From the NCBI GenBank assembly GCA_944363035.1, contig CALVTS010000007.1, positions 1 through 64,000 of the forward strand: 64,000 nt of DNA, written 5' to 3'. The position numbers were made by a program, and so were the translations under genes. The stretch is from an uncultured Clostridia bacterium. Lineage in GTDB: Bacteria > Bacillota > Clostridia > Christensenellales > CAG-917. Shown piece after piece: positions 47,254 through 56,015 of the stretch (within the stretch, counting starts at the first letter, position 1; every line of letters begins with the position of its first letter). A model generated the notes under the pieces. The model made no database searches, was not told the origin of the DNA, and saw nothing but the letters and a program-made list of their open reading frames with translations.

Positions 47254-47663
47254 AGAGTTACCTCCAAATTTTATTTTGCCTTTCGGCGGAGGCGGAGTAG
47301 CACCGATTGAGCAGAGGTCCGTTCATTGCGTTTTGACCTCACGGAAGTCAATGACAAACGAAAAAATATTGCGTTCCTGTCCGAGTGTTTCAGGGCAAAA
47401 GAAAAAGCCGAGAAGGAAATCCTTCCCGGCTTCACCGTTATGATTTATTCAATTTTTCAGCGATAATTTTTCGCATTGACTTCCGCGAAAGCTGTGCTAC
47501 GCTGAGCCTCCCGAAACGGCAAAATTTGGAGAAAAATAGGCGGCACTTACCGCCTATTTTGTATAGTTGCCGTGGGCATCTCTTTTCTGTGTCAAGTAGA
47601 AGTCTGATAATTGCGGGACATAAACTTCGGTGTCGATTATGATGCCGGCAACACCCTTGATAC
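47254..47663 (-). other. Intergenic stretch with gene remnants and two terminators
   Basis: No intact gene. Reading leftward, 47661-47554 encodes a C-terminal-looking fragment (IIIDTEVYVPQLSDF, then KRDAHGNYTK and a stop) with no start, and 47505-47440 a shorter one ending MRKIIAEKLNKS and a stop. Hairpins with U tracts follow each fragment, at 47532-47560 (AATAGGCGG/CCGCCTATT) and 47400-47434. They look like 3' ends of lost genes that kept their terminators. Confidence 0.35.
47400..47434 (-). terminator. Leftward terminator
   Basis: On the minus strand AAGCCGGGAAGG and CCTTCTCGGCTT form a stem followed by TTTTC. No intact gene precedes it. Confidence 0.6.
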
Positions 47664-47701
47664 AAAAATAACAGAGCCGCGGGTTCAAACGCGACTCTGT
47701 T
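47664..47701 (-). terminator. Terminator of tRNA-Ser
   Basis: ACAGAGTCGCG pairs with CGCGGCTCTGT (one wobble), then TATTTTT on the minus strand, directly after the tRNA. Confidence 0.8.
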
Positions 47702-47793
47702 TGGCGGAGAAGCAGGGATTTGAACCCTGGCTACGATTCACTCGTACTACTCCCTTAGCAGGGGAGCCCCTTCGGCCTCTTGGGTACTTCTCC
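47702..47793 (-). tRNA. tRNA-Ser (GCT)
   Basis: 92 nucleotides including an encoded CCA. Acceptor arms GGAGAAG and CTTCTCC with discriminator G. The anticodon loop CTGCTAA sits between CTCCC and GGGAG, giving anticodon GCT. A long class II variable arm (TAGTACGAGTGAATCGTA) and GGTTCAAATCC in the T arm are both present. It reads AGC and AGT serine codons. Confidence 0.95.
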
Positions 47794-47815
47794 GTGCCGA
47801 ATATTTTGCTTGGAT

Positions 47816-47844
47816 ATGATAGCACAGTACGAGCGGGATGTCAA
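47816..47844 (-). promoter_or_regulatory. Promoter of tRNA-Ser
   Basis: TTGACA (47844-47839), 17-base spacer, TATCAT (47821-47816) on the minus strand. Confidence 0.8.
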
Positions 47845-47898
47845 ACACTTTGATGTTCCGTTCAGATATGCGGCACGTGAGATGCGGGAAGGGGAGGG

Positions 47899-49341
47899 TC
47901 AGTCGTCGTTGCGTGCGAGCGAGACGGAGAGTTCCTCTTCATCCGTTTTGTTGAGCTGTTCTTTCATTGCCTCGACTTCCTTTTTGCCGAGGTTGTAGAT
48001 GAGCATGAAGGAGACGAACATCACCACCGCGCCTATCATCATCAAGCCTATGCTCATCCTGACCATCGCGTCCGAGACGCCGGGGGTCTGGGCGATTATG
48101 GGTTTGCGGTCGGGGTCGAAGCCCACCGCCTGCATACAGAGCAGGGGGAGGGAGAGCGCGACGCCCTGAGCTATCTTTCTGAAAAGGCTGTACATGGCGT
48201 AGACGGAGCCCTCCTCGCGCATACCCGTCTTCAACTGTTGATAGTCTATGCAGTCGTTGACCATAGCCCAGGTGATGAGGTTGAACATTCCGCCGCCCGT
48301 CTGGATGAACATCAAGCCCACGATGAAGGTCACTATGCCCGTGGTGTTGCCGGGGATGGGGAGGCACATCAGGACGACGGAGGAGACGATGCTGAGCAGG
48401 AAGGGCATCCCGACCGCCACCTTTTTGCCGAATCTCGTCACTATCTTGGAGGTGAATGGCAGGAAAAACACCATTGGCAGATAGGAGATGATGGTGCAGA
48501 CTGTGATGAGGTCGGTGTTCATGAAGTGGACCTGGAAGAGCCACTTCGTGGTCTGCGAGCTCGACATAAAGAAGACAATGGAGGCAAACGACGCAAGGCA
48601 CAACGCCAAGAGAGGTCTGTTTTTCAGGAAGCCTTTCAGGGTCTTCCAGTAATTTATCTTCTCCCGTCTTTCGACGGGCACGACGACGCGTTCAGTCGTC
48701 ATCTTTATGCAAAGGATATATGCGACGAAAGCGATGACCCCCAGCGCCAGCGCCACCCACACCAGAAGGTCGCCGATGAGGTTCTCCTGATCGTCATAGA
48801 GGATGAGGGGGAGGAGTATGCTTATCCCGCCGCCCGCCGCCGCGCCGATGGAACGCCATGTGGAAAGGGAAGTCCTCTCCACGGAGTCCGCGGTTATCGC
48901 CGCCGAGAGGGAGCCGTACGGCACGTTCATCAGGGTGTAGCAGACGTCCCAAAGGAGGTAGGTCACCACGCATACGGTGACTTTGAGCCACAGTTCGGCG
49001 TCGGGTATGGGCAGGAACACCAGCGCGCCCGTGACAGTCAGCCCGACTGCGGCGATGGACATCCACGGTTTGAACTTTGAGCCGCTCCTGCCTATCTTTA
49101 CGGAGTCCATTATGCCGCCCATTATCGGGTCGTTGATGCCGTCCCAGACCTTGGTGAAGATGATTATCGCCGCCCATATCTCCCCCGGGATCCCGATGAA
49201 TTGGGTGTAGAAGTCGATCATGAACGCCGAGATGAGCGCAAAACTCAGATTGCACCCGAAATCCCCCAGAGCGTATCCTATCTTGTCCCGCATCCCGAAA
49301 GGACGCACGTTCTGTTTTACCTCATATCCTGTTTCCGACAC
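47899..49341 (-). CDS. GPH-family (MelB-like) sugar:cation symporter
   Basis: Membrane transporter of 480 residues with twelve predicted helices of the glycoside-pentoside-hexuronide:cation symporter family. Typical motifs are DKIGYALGDFGCNLSF at the N-terminus, IIIFTKVWDGINDPIMGG (the Asp and Asn cation site region) and DCIDYQQLKTGMREEGSVY in the second half. It starts at a GTG at 49341 with GGGGGAAACACA. It lies 66 bases downstream of the GH2 glycosidase gene, so it most likely imports the glycoside that enzyme cleaves. Confidence 0.9.
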   Translation of the reverse strand: MSETGYEVKQNVRPFGMRDKIGYALGDFGCNLSFALISAFMIDFYTQFIGIPGEIWAAIIIFTKVWDGINDPIMGGIMDSVKIGRSGSKFKPWMSIAAVGLTVTGALVFLPIPDAELWLKVTVCVVTYLLWDVCYTLMNVPYGSLSAAITADSVERTSLSTWRSIGAAAGGGISILLPLILYDDQENLIGDLLVWVALALGVIAFVAYILCIKMTTERVVVPVERREKINYWKTLKGFLKNRPLLALCLASFASIVFFMSSSQTTKWLFQVHFMNTDLITVCTIISYLPMVFFLPFTSKIVTRFGKKVAVGMPFLLSIVSSVVLMCLPIPGNTTGIVTFIVGLMFIQTGGGMFNLITWAMVNDCIDYQQLKTGMREEGSVYAMYSLFRKIAQGVALSLPLLCMQAVGFDPDRKPIIAQTPGVSDAMVRMSIGLMMIGAVVMFVSFMLIYNLGKKEVEAMKEQLNKTDEEELSVSLARNDD

Positions 49342-49407
49342 TGTGTTTCCCCCTTTTTTCGCAGTGTTAGTTTTAGGTGCGCGGCGGGAGTTCCCCGTCC
49401 GCCGATG

Positions 49408-51552
49408 TCATTTTTTTATGGTCTGCAAGTATCTGTCTATCATCGAGACCATCTGTTCGTCCAGTTTGACGAAGGGCAGTTTCAAAAGCGTCCTCACCCT
49501 GAACGGCTTGACGAGGACAAGGAGAAATTTCGGGATCTTGTTCCCGACAAATTTCTTGATGAGCGCCTGCACCTCGGCGTTTTTAAGGAGGTCGCCCACC
49601 TTGTCCGCCGTGCTGAAACGGGTGGGATCTATCTCGTCCGTGTCCGAAGCGAACCAGTTGCGCACGAAACTCTCCGCGCCCGCGGGGAGGGTATATTCGG
49701 CGGGTTCCTCGGCGACCCCCTCGATCTCGAGGACGTCCTCAAGCCCGTCCGCAGTCGCTCTCAGGACGTTTTTTCCCTCCGAGATCGGCACGTTGCCGAA
49801 CTTGAAGACGTGCGCGCCCTCCGCCTCTGCCGAATATTCTCCGACTTCCAGCCTTATCTTTGCCGCGTTGGAGTACACCTTTATCTCCGAAACGCCGATC
49901 TTCCGTTTGAGATATCTCTCTCCCGCGATCTTTATAAAGGGCTCGTCCGACCACCATGCCTTGTAGAGGTAGAAGGAGTCTTTCTTTATCTTGCGGTCAA
50001 AAGTCACAAGCCCTTTGTTGTTCCTGCCTCTGACTCCGCCCTCGTTCCTCGCCGCAGAGCCGAAATCGAACATATTCCAGACATAGCTGCCCCACATCCA
50101 GTCGGCGGCGGCTATCCTTTCCATATAGTTCTCGTGATACACCGCCTGATAGGATTCCGAGTAATCGCCGGGGACGGGGTGGGAGTTCTGATATCGCGTT
50201 ATCCCTTCCGCGCCGTATTCCGAAAGGCAGAGTTTTTTGTCGGGAGCGGTCTTTCTCCACTTTTCCAGCCAGTTGTCCAGATCGCGGTAAGTCCCGACGT
50301 ACCACCCGAAATAGTGGTTGTATCCGATGATGTCCGTGACGGAATTGAGCTCCGAAGTCACGGGGCACATCGTCACCGCCGCCATCACGGTGGGACGGGA
50401 GTCGTCCAGACTCTTCGCGAGTGCGTCGAGCTCGCTAAGAGCCTTTTTCAACCCCTTGCTTTCTCCCGCGATGGTGATCTCGTTGGCGATGCTCCAAGTG
50501 AATATGGAGGGATGGTTTTTTGCCTGTAAAATGAGTTCTTTCAGTTGAGACAGCGCGTTAAACTGCCGTTTCGGTGAAAATCGCGAGATGACGGGCACTT
50601 CCGCCCATACCAGAAGTCCCTCTCTGTCGCAGAGGGTGTAGAAGTAGTCGGAGTGCTGATAGTGGGCGAGCCTTACGGAGTTTGCGCCCACCTCTTTTAT
50701 GAGTTTTATATCCTCTTCGTGCATCGCAGGGGTGAGTGCGTTGCCCACTCCCTCTCTGTCCTGATGTCGGGAGACGCCCTTTATTTTGAGGTGCCGTCCG
50801 TTCAGGAAAAAGCCCTTGTCCGCGTCAAAGGAAAAATATCTGAACGCAGTCTCGATCTCAGCCGAATCTCCTCCCTCTATGCTGCCGACCAGCGTATAGA
50901 GATATGGGTCGTCAACATCCCAAAGACGGGGGGAGCCCACCTTTATCACGGCGCGTCCCGCCCCTCCTTTCGCCTTTGCGGAGCCGACTTCCTTGCCGTC
51001 GCGGTCCTTCAAAATGAAAGAGACCTCATCGCCTTTCGCGCTTGCCGAGGTCTCGAATGTGATGACGAGTTCCCAACCGTCATCCCTTTTGTATGCCGTT
51101 GCCCAAATGCCGACGCCGTTGGAGGTGGGCAGAAAATGTTTTTCGGGGCAAACGAGCAGGTTGACCCCTCTGTAAAGCCCGCCGTAAAAGGTGAAATCCG
51201 CCATCGTCGGATATACGGCTTCGTTGGGGGAGTTGTCCACGCTTATCTCCAGTTTGCCGCCCTTTTCCGACATCCCCGTCAGGTCTGTCCAAAAAGCGGA
51301 GTATCCGCCCTCATGCGTGCAAAGTTTTGCACCGTCGAGGAATACCTCCGCCACGGAATTTGCCGCAAGCACTTCGAGATAGCACACTCCCGCCCGAGGC
51401 GCAAGAGTCTTGGAATATACGGCTTTGGTGCGGAGATATCCATCCTTGCCGTCCTGTCCGTCAATGTTGTTCCAGGTGTGCGGCAAATCCACCTCGAAAG
51501 TTTTCCCCTCCAGCGTCAGCCGCCATTTGTCGTTGAGAGATATCCTCTGCAT
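49408..51552 (-). CDS. Glycoside hydrolase family 2 (beta-galactosidase/glucuronidase type)
   Basis: Cytosolic glycosidase of 714 residues, with no signal peptide. It has an N-terminal sugar-binding jelly roll (about 1-150), an immunoglobulin-like middle domain and a TIM barrel. The acid/base is E358 in WSIANEIT and the nucleophile E445 in LSEYGAEG. A C-terminal beta domain and a helical tail of about 80 residues follow. The N-K pair typical of beta-glucuronidases was not identified, so beta-galactosidase is the safer guess. The start at 51552 has GGGGGAAGGTC. It forms an operon with the GPH symporter. Confidence 0.88.
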   Translation of the reverse strand: MQRISLNDKWRLTLEGKTFEVDLPHTWNNIDGQDGKDGYLRTKAVYSKTLAPRAGVCYLEVLAANSVAEVFLDGAKLCTHEGGYSAFWTDLTGMSEKGGKLEISVDNSPNEAVYPTMADFTFYGGLYRGVNLLVCPEKHFLPTSNGVGIWATAYKRDDGWELVITFETSASAKGDEVSFILKDRDGKEVGSAKAKGGAGRAVIKVGSPRLWDVDDPYLYTLVGSIEGGDSAEIETAFRYFSFDADKGFFLNGRHLKIKGVSRHQDREGVGNALTPAMHEEDIKLIKEVGANSVRLAHYQHSDYFYTLCDREGLLVWAEVPVISRFSPKRQFNALSQLKELILQAKNHPSIFTWSIANEITIAGESKGLKKALSELDALAKSLDDSRPTVMAAVTMCPVTSELNSVTDIIGYNHYFGWYVGTYRDLDNWLEKWRKTAPDKKLCLSEYGAEGITRYQNSHPVPGDYSESYQAVYHENYMERIAAADWMWGSYVWNMFDFGSAARNEGGVRGRNNKGLVTFDRKIKKDSFYLYKAWWSDEPFIKIAGERYLKRKIGVSEIKVYSNAAKIRLEVGEYSAEAEGAHVFKFGNVPISEGKNVLRATADGLEDVLEIEGVAEEPAEYTLPAGAESFVRNWFASDTDEIDPTRFSTADKVGDLLKNAEVQALIKKFVGNKIPKFLLVLVKPFRVRTLLKLPFVKLDEQMVSMIDRYLQTIKK

Positions 51553-51614
51553 GACCTTCCCCCTATGTTGAAATAAAACGATACGCAAAAATTGCTTATA
51601 TTGCTTATATAACG

Positions 51615-51643
51615 ATTATAAAGAACAAAATAGAGCATTACAA
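51615..51643 (-). promoter_or_regulatory. Promoter of the glycosidase operon
   Basis: TTGTAA (51643-51638), 17-base spacer, TATAAT (51620-51615). A direct repeat TATAAGCAATATAAGCAA lies just downstream (about 51592-51609 on the minus strand) and could be an operator. Confidence 0.7.
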
Positions 51644-51933
51644 TAGCAAATGTTGCTGTTCGGCGGGCGAAGTCCCGTCGGACGGCGCGACGCGTCAGCC
51701 ACAGGGAGAGGATCCCGCCGTGAGAAATGGGACGGCGGGAAGTTCGCCGCTTAGGGAAGGATGCTTCAATGAGAGTTCGTTTCCGACTGACAGCGGAGCC
51801 TTGAACGGGGAGCCGTTTTGCGGCGAAAGCGTCTTGCCGAAGGCAAGCCGCCGCACCTGCGCCGAAAAGGTATGGAAGCTCAAAAGAGCGCATTAGAACA
51901 GCGGTTTTCAAAAAGCGGACGTTATCGTCGCGG
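51644..51933. other. Intergenic stretch, nothing recognised
   Basis: No reading frame with a ribosome binding site and no clear tandem structure. It contains short inverted segments such as GCCGTTTTGCGGC. Confidence 0.4.
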
Positions 51934-52201
51934 GGTGCTTTCCTATGCCGGACCGAAATAATACAAACCAGCCTCAGAGCAATTCTTTTCGGCGCTTTTG
52001 CACAGCCGAAACTTGCCAATATGTATACTATTGCCTGCGTTCCGCCCGTGCAACATCATCCGAAAATCTTTTGCTCTGAGGTGCGAGCAGTTCCGCGCCA
52101 GCCGATCATTGGCTGAGAGATAAAGCGAATGACGCGGTTCAGGCGGAAATCGGCGGCGCGGGACCCGGTTCGTATTATTTCGGTCCGGCATGCCGAGCAC
52201 C
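51934..52201. mobile_element. MITE-like palindromic element beside tRNA-Arg
   Basis: 268 bases bounded by terminal inverted repeats of about 35 bases: GGTGCT..TGCCGGACCGAAATAATAC (51934-51969) and its complement at 52167-52201. A second inverted pair lies inside, CCTCAGAGCAA...TTTTCGG (51972-51992) and its complement at 52060-52081. It holds no transposase. It ends directly at the hairpin that follows tRNA-Arg. Confidence 0.6.
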
Positions 52202-52240
52202 AAAAGCAACAGCCGCCCTCATAGAGCGGCTGTTGCTTTT
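52202..52240. terminator. Terminator of tRNA-Arg
   Basis: AAAAGCAACAGCCGC and its perfect complement GCGGCTGTTGCTTTT around a 9-base loop. It starts immediately at the tRNA 3' end. Confidence 0.85.
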
Positions 52241-52316
52241 GGCGTTCCCGGCGGGATTTGAACCCACGACCTTCCGCTTAGGAGGCGGACGCTCTATCCT
52301 ACTGAGCTACGGAAAC
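52240..52316 (-). tRNA. tRNA-Arg (CCT)
   Basis: 77 nucleotides with an encoded CCA. Acceptor GTTTCCG pairs with CGGGAAC (one T-G wobble), discriminator G. The anticodon loop CTCCTAA between TCCGC and GCGGA gives CCT, reading AGG. The T arm contains GGTTCAAATCC. Confidence 0.95.
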
Positions 52317-52333
52317 ATCTCCGACGCTGTATT

Positions 52334-52362
52334 ATTGTAGACACAAGAGCGCGCTTTGTCAA
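52334..52362 (-). promoter_or_regulatory. Promoter of tRNA-Arg
   Basis: TTGACA (52362-52357), 17-base spacer, TACAAT (52339-52334) on the minus strand. Confidence 0.8.
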
Positions 52363-52450
52363 GCGGTGCCGAAGGACTGCGGCGCGGGAGGGGGCGTCCG
52401 CGTCCGCGGGGAGTGCGCGGACGCGGACGAAAGAGGGTCGCGCCGACGTT

Positions 52451-53215
52451 TCACGCGCCTTCCAGGAGCATTTTGTCGGCGACGAGGGCGATGAACTCCC
52501 CGTTGGTGGGTTTTTCGTTGGCCGAATATATCTTCATACCGAAGATGTTGTTGATGTTTTCTATCTTGCCGCGGTTCCATGCCACTTCTATGGCGTGGCG
52601 GATGGCGCGTTCCACCTTGGAGGGAGTGGTGTTGAACACGGCGGCGATGGAAGGATAGAGTCTTTTCGTGATGGAGTTGATGATCTCGGGGTCGTCCACG
52701 GTTATCTTTATGGCTTCCCTCAGGAACTGATATCCCTTTATATGCGCGGGGATGCCCACCGAGATGAAGAGATTGGCTATCTTCTCGTCGAGGGAGCGGT
52801 TGCGGCGCGCGGCTGGACGTACGGGCTGGGGAGGGGGAAGGGGAGGCGCGTCGTTTTCCTCAGAGAACTCGTCCAGCGTTTTCAGGAGCACGTCGAAGTT
52901 GAAGGGCTTCGCCAGGAAATATTTCGCGCCGTAGCGCAAGGCTTTTTGCACGAAAGCGTCCGTATTGAGCTGACTCATCATGATGACTGCGGGGCGGGCG
53001 GATCTCAGGGCGGAGAGCACGCCGAATCCGTCCAGCTCGGGCATCACGATGTCCAACAGCAGAAAATCGGGGTCGAAGCGTTCCACGGCGATGAGAGCTT
53101 GCGTGCCGTTTTCCGCGACGGCTACGACTTCGTAATCGGATTTGTCTTCGAAAAATTCTTTCAGACCGGCGACCAGACCGGCGTTGTCATCGGCAATAAT
53201 GATCGATTTTTTCAT
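52451..53215 (-). CDS. spo0A: Stage 0 sporulation regulator Spo0A
   Basis: Master response regulator of sporulation, 254 residues. The receiver domain has D9-D10, the phosphorylation site D55 in LLLDIVMPELDG and K103. After a Pro-rich linker comes the Spo0A effector domain with GIPAHIKGYQFLREAI and the recognition region NTTPSKVERAIRHAIEVAW. The start at 53215 has TTTTTGGAGGAAAAA; the long upstream extension of the frame lacks a ribosome binding site. It binds TTTGTCRAA boxes as a dimer, and one candidate lies upstream of its own gene. Confidence 0.97.
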   Translation of the reverse strand: MKKSIIIADDNAGLVAGLKEFFEDKSDYEVVAVAENGTQALIAVERFDPDFLLLDIVMPELDGFGVLSALRSARPAVIMMSQLNTDAFVQKALRYGAKYFLAKPFNFDVLLKTLDEFSEENDAPPLPPPQPVRPAARRNRSLDEKIANLFISVGIPAHIKGYQFLREAIKITVDDPEIINSITKRLYPSIAAVFNTTPSKVERAIRHAIEVAWNRGKIENINNIFGMKIYSANEKPTNGEFIALVADKMLLEGA

Positions 53216-53687
53216 TTTTTCCTCCAAAAAGTCGTAAGATAATTCTAGCACGGACAAAATTCGTAAGGGAAAAGCGAAAAGCGCGGCTTTTCCGTGATTT
53301 TGTCGAGTTTTGCGCGATGTTGTCATACGGGGGGACGTCCCCGCAGAAAGGCTCGTTTGCGTGGACATATTACAAAAGTCCGACGATGTTTTCAACAATT
53401 ATTTTCACCGATTTTTCGCAAGGCGTATATATAGTCGTGCGCAAGGCATAATACAACCATATCTTGAATTTTTGAGGTGTAAAAAATGGTGAAAAAGGTC
53501 GAAAGAAAACAGCGACGGCGAGGCGCTCGTTTGTTCTCTTCTCCTTTTGCGGCGCGTTTGGGAGAGGAGAGGGCTCGGTACAAAAAGGGAGGAGGGACGA
53601 TGAGTCGGTTTTCCGTCTTTTGCAACGGGAGGGGGGAGAGCGCGGAGTTTGCCGAAAATATTTGTTGAAGAAATTTCACCCGAACGG
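53216..53687. other. Intergenic region upstream of spo0A
   Basis: Carries one Spo0A-box candidate (53299-53307). A 60-codon frame at 53486-53668 has a fair GAGGTGTAAAAA site but no recognisable product, so I do not call it. No repeat of the island type was seen. Confidence 0.4.
53299..53307 (+). promoter_or_regulatory. Candidate Spo0A box
   Basis: TTTGTCGAG matches TTTGTCRAA at 8 of 9 positions, about 85 bases upstream of spo0A. It is compatible with autoregulation. Confidence 0.45.
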
Positions 53688-53716
53688 TTTACATATGCGC
53701 GTTGTATAAATATAAT
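53688..53716 (+). promoter_or_regulatory. Promoter of the zinc-ribbon/proS genes
   Basis: TTTACA (53688-53693), 17-base spacer, TATAAT (53711-53716). Confidence 0.75.
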
Positions 53717-53749
53717 AAATGAAAATTCCGAAATAACGCGAGGAGTGGA

Positions 53750-54229
53750 ATGGCAAAATACAAAAAGTGCCCGCGCTGCGAGCTGAATTGGATCCCTGTC
53801 GAAGAGGAACTGTGCGAAGTGTGCAAGGCGGAGCTCGGCAAAGCCAGCTCTATAAGCCTCATCGAGGACGATGACGAGAGCTCTTACGAAGAGGAGAGGA
53901 TATGCCCCGTCTGCAAGGTGAACTATCTTTCCGACGACGAGGACATCTGCGCCGAGTGCAAGCTCAAACAGAAAACCGAAAAGGCGGAAAAGTCTGAGGA
54001 AGAGGACGATTCCTGGAAGGAGTTCGTCGAAGAGGACGCCGACTCCTCCCTCGACGACGAGGACGCCGAGATCTCCCTCTCCCTGTTGCAGGAGGAGGAA
54101 GAGCAGGAGGATGAAGAGGAAGAGGAATCCGTCTCAGACGAGCCGGACGACTTTGACGAATCCATCACGGAGTTTGACGAAAACGATTACGACGAAGACG
54201 AAGAGGACGAGGAGGACGAGGATATCTGA
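53750..54229 (+). CDS. Acidic protein with two zinc ribbons
   Basis: Function unknown; cytosolic, 159 residues. Two four-cysteine zinc ribbons (CPRC...CEVC at 8-25; CPVC...CAEC at about 52-71) are followed by an extremely acidic tail of nearly 80 residues, mostly Glu, Asp and Ser. Similar knuckle-plus-acidic-tail proteins can be RNA-polymerase or ribosome associated, but nothing here proves that. The ribosome binding site is CGAGGAGTGGA. It shares a promoter with proS, which begins 14 bases after its stop. Confidence 0.75.
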   Translation: MAKYKKCPRCELNWIPVEEELCEVCKAELGKASSISLIEDDDESSYEEERICPVCKVNYLSDDEDICAECKLKQKTEKAEKSEEEDDSWKEFVEEDADSSLDDEDAEISLSLLQEEEEQEDEEEEESVSDEPDDFDESITEFDENDYDEDEEDEEDEDI

Positions 54230-54243
54230 CCTCGTGAACGGAT

Positions 54244-55680
54244 ATGCAAAAGGATAACAAGTTCGTAAAAGAGATCGCGGACATGAAAGAGGATTTTCCT
54301 CAGTGGTACACCGACGTCATCTTAAAGACGGAGCTCGTCGATTACGGCCCCGTCAAAGGCACGATGGTCATCCGTCCCTACGGCTACGAGATCTGGGAGC
54401 ACATTCGGGAGGAACTTGACCGCCGCTTCAAGGCGACGGGGCACAAGAACGCCTACTTCCCGATGTTCATCCCCCTGAGCTACCTCATGAAGGAGGCGGA
54501 GCACGTGGAGGGATTCGCGCCCGAAGTCGCGCTGGTCACCCATGTCGGCAACACCGAACTCGAAGAAAAACTCGTGGTGCGCCCCACCTCGGAGACCATC
54601 ATCTGCGATATGTACTCCAAATGGGTGCAGAGCTATCGCGACCTCCCTCTTCTCATCAACCAGTGGGCGAACGTCGTCAGGTGGGAAAAGACCACCCGTC
54701 CCTTCCTCAGGACCAGCGAGTTCCTTTGGCAGGAAGGGCACACCCTCCACGCCACCGAGGAGGAGGCGAGAGAGGAGACCCTCAAAATGCTGGAAGTCTA
54801 CCGTGAGTTCATGCAGAACGTCCTCGCCATCGAGGTGCTTACGGGCATCAAGACGGAAAAGGAGAAGTTCGCGGGAGCGGTGGAGACCTACACCATGGAA
54901 GCCATGATGCTGGACGGCAAATCCCTGCAATCCGGCACCTCGCACTTCCTCGGCAAAAACTTTGCTTCCGCATTCGAGATCAAATATCTCGACCGCGACG
55001 GCAAACTCAAAAATCCCTATCAGACGAGCTGGGGAGTGTCCACCCGCCTCATCGGCGCACTCATCATGGCGCACGGCGATCAGCGCGGGCTCAAACTTCC
55101 TCCCCGCGTCGCGCCCGTCCAGGTCGTCGTCATCCCCGTCGCCCAACACAAGGAGGGCGTGCTAGAAAAGGCGCGCGAGATAGCCGAGCTCCTCCGCAAA
55201 GCGGGCGTGCGCGTGGAAGTGGACGAAAGAGATCAGTCCGTGGGCTGGAAGTTCAACGAATGGGAGATGAAGGGCGCCCCCCTCCGTCTCGAAATAGGTC
55301 CCCGCGATATAGAAAACGGCGTCGCCGCGTTCTCCCGCCGCGACACCCACGAGAAGGGTGCCCTCGCTCTTTCCGACCTCGCGTCAAGCGTTCCCGCTCT
55401 CCTCGACGACATCCACGAGACCATGTACCGTCAGTCCTCCGAGTTCCTGCACTCCCACATCGTGACCTGTCACGACATGGCAGAGTTCAACGAGGCTCTC
55501 GACAAGCAATGCTTCGTCAAAGCCATGTGGTGCGGCTGCCGCGAGTGCGAGGACGCCATCAAAGCCGAGACCGCCGCTTCCGCCCGCGCCCTTCCCTTCG
55601 ATCAGACCCCCGTCGGCGACACCTGCGTGTATTGCGGGAGGCCTGCGAGGCACACCGTGGTCTTTGCCAAAAGCTACTGA
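54244..55680 (+). CDS. proS: Prolyl-tRNA synthetase, archaeal/eukaryal type
   Basis: Class II synthetase of 478 residues. The motifs are RPYGYEIWEHIREELDRR (motif 1 region), RPTSETIICDMYSKW, RWEKTTRPFLRTSEFLWQEG (motif 2) and GALIMAHGDQRGL (motif 3). It lacks the 180-residue editing insert of the bacterial form and ends in the zinc-binding domain of the archaeal-type enzyme (CGCRECEDA, CVYCGRPA, final KSY). This type occurs in many Clostridia. The ribosome binding site is weak. A nested palindrome begins within 5 bases of its stop codon. Confidence 0.95.
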   Translation: MQKDNKFVKEIADMKEDFPQWYTDVILKTELVDYGPVKGTMVIRPYGYEIWEHIREELDRRFKATGHKNAYFPMFIPLSYLMKEAEHVEGFAPEVALVTHVGNTELEEKLVVRPTSETIICDMYSKWVQSYRDLPLLINQWANVVRWEKTTRPFLRTSEFLWQEGHTLHATEEEAREETLKMLEVYREFMQNVLAIEVLTGIKTEKEKFAGAVETYTMEAMMLDGKSLQSGTSHFLGKNFASAFEIKYLDRDGKLKNPYQTSWGVSTRLIGALIMAHGDQRGLKLPPRVAPVQVVVIPVAQHKEGVLEKAREIAELLRKAGVRVEVDERDQSVGWKFNEWEMKGAPLRLEIGPRDIENGVAAFSRRDTHEKGALALSDLASSVPALLDDIHETMYRQSSEFLHSHIVTCHDMAEFNEALDKQCFVKAMWCGCRECEDAIKAETAASARALPFDQTPVGDTCVYCGRPARHTVVFAKSY

Positions 55681-55684
55681 ACGC

Positions 55685-55796
55685 CGCCATTTGGCGAACT
55701 GCTGTGTCAAGCGCCTGCGGTCTGAACAGTCACGTACGACCAAGTACGCTCCTGTCCATCCCGCAGGCACTTTCCTTGCATTTCATCCAAATGGCG
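55685..55796. repeat. Nested palindrome after proS
   Basis: Outer arms CGCCATTTGG/CCAAATGGCG (55685-55694, 55787-55796), inner arms GCCTGCGG/CCGCAGGC (55713-55720, 55761-55768), innermost CGTAC/GTACG. The same three-level plan, with different arm sequences, follows rpsR at 61617-61742. Pieces recur at about 56080-56215. Confidence 0.75.
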
Positions 55797-55961
55797 ACGT
55801 TTTCAACAAGCGTTAGGAATGGGCGCAGAACTTTGTCAGCGCCCTTGTCGTGGATGCTCACGTACGTCTTAGTACGCTCCCGCGTCGCGGTACGCGCCGA
55901 ACTTCGCAAAAGCCGCTCATATGAGCGGCTTTCACTTTGCCCTTGCGCGCCCGCTCCTTTT

Positions 55962-56007
55962 CCCCACAAAGTGTCCTCACTTTGTTGCGGTACTTTGCGG
56001 GGACCCC
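55962..56007 (-). repeat. GGGGTCCCC hairpin element c
   Basis: CCCCACAAAGT paired with ACTTTGCGGGG, then ACCCC. The loop is GTCCTCACTTTGTTGCGGT. Confidence 0.65.
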
Positions 56008-56015
56008 GAATATTA

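Noticed and set aside
53486..53668. 60-codon basic frame upstream of the zinc-ribbon gene
   Set aside because: It has a fair ribosome binding site, but no promoter I trust, no family resemblance and biased Arg/Gly composition; evidence is too thin for a gene call.
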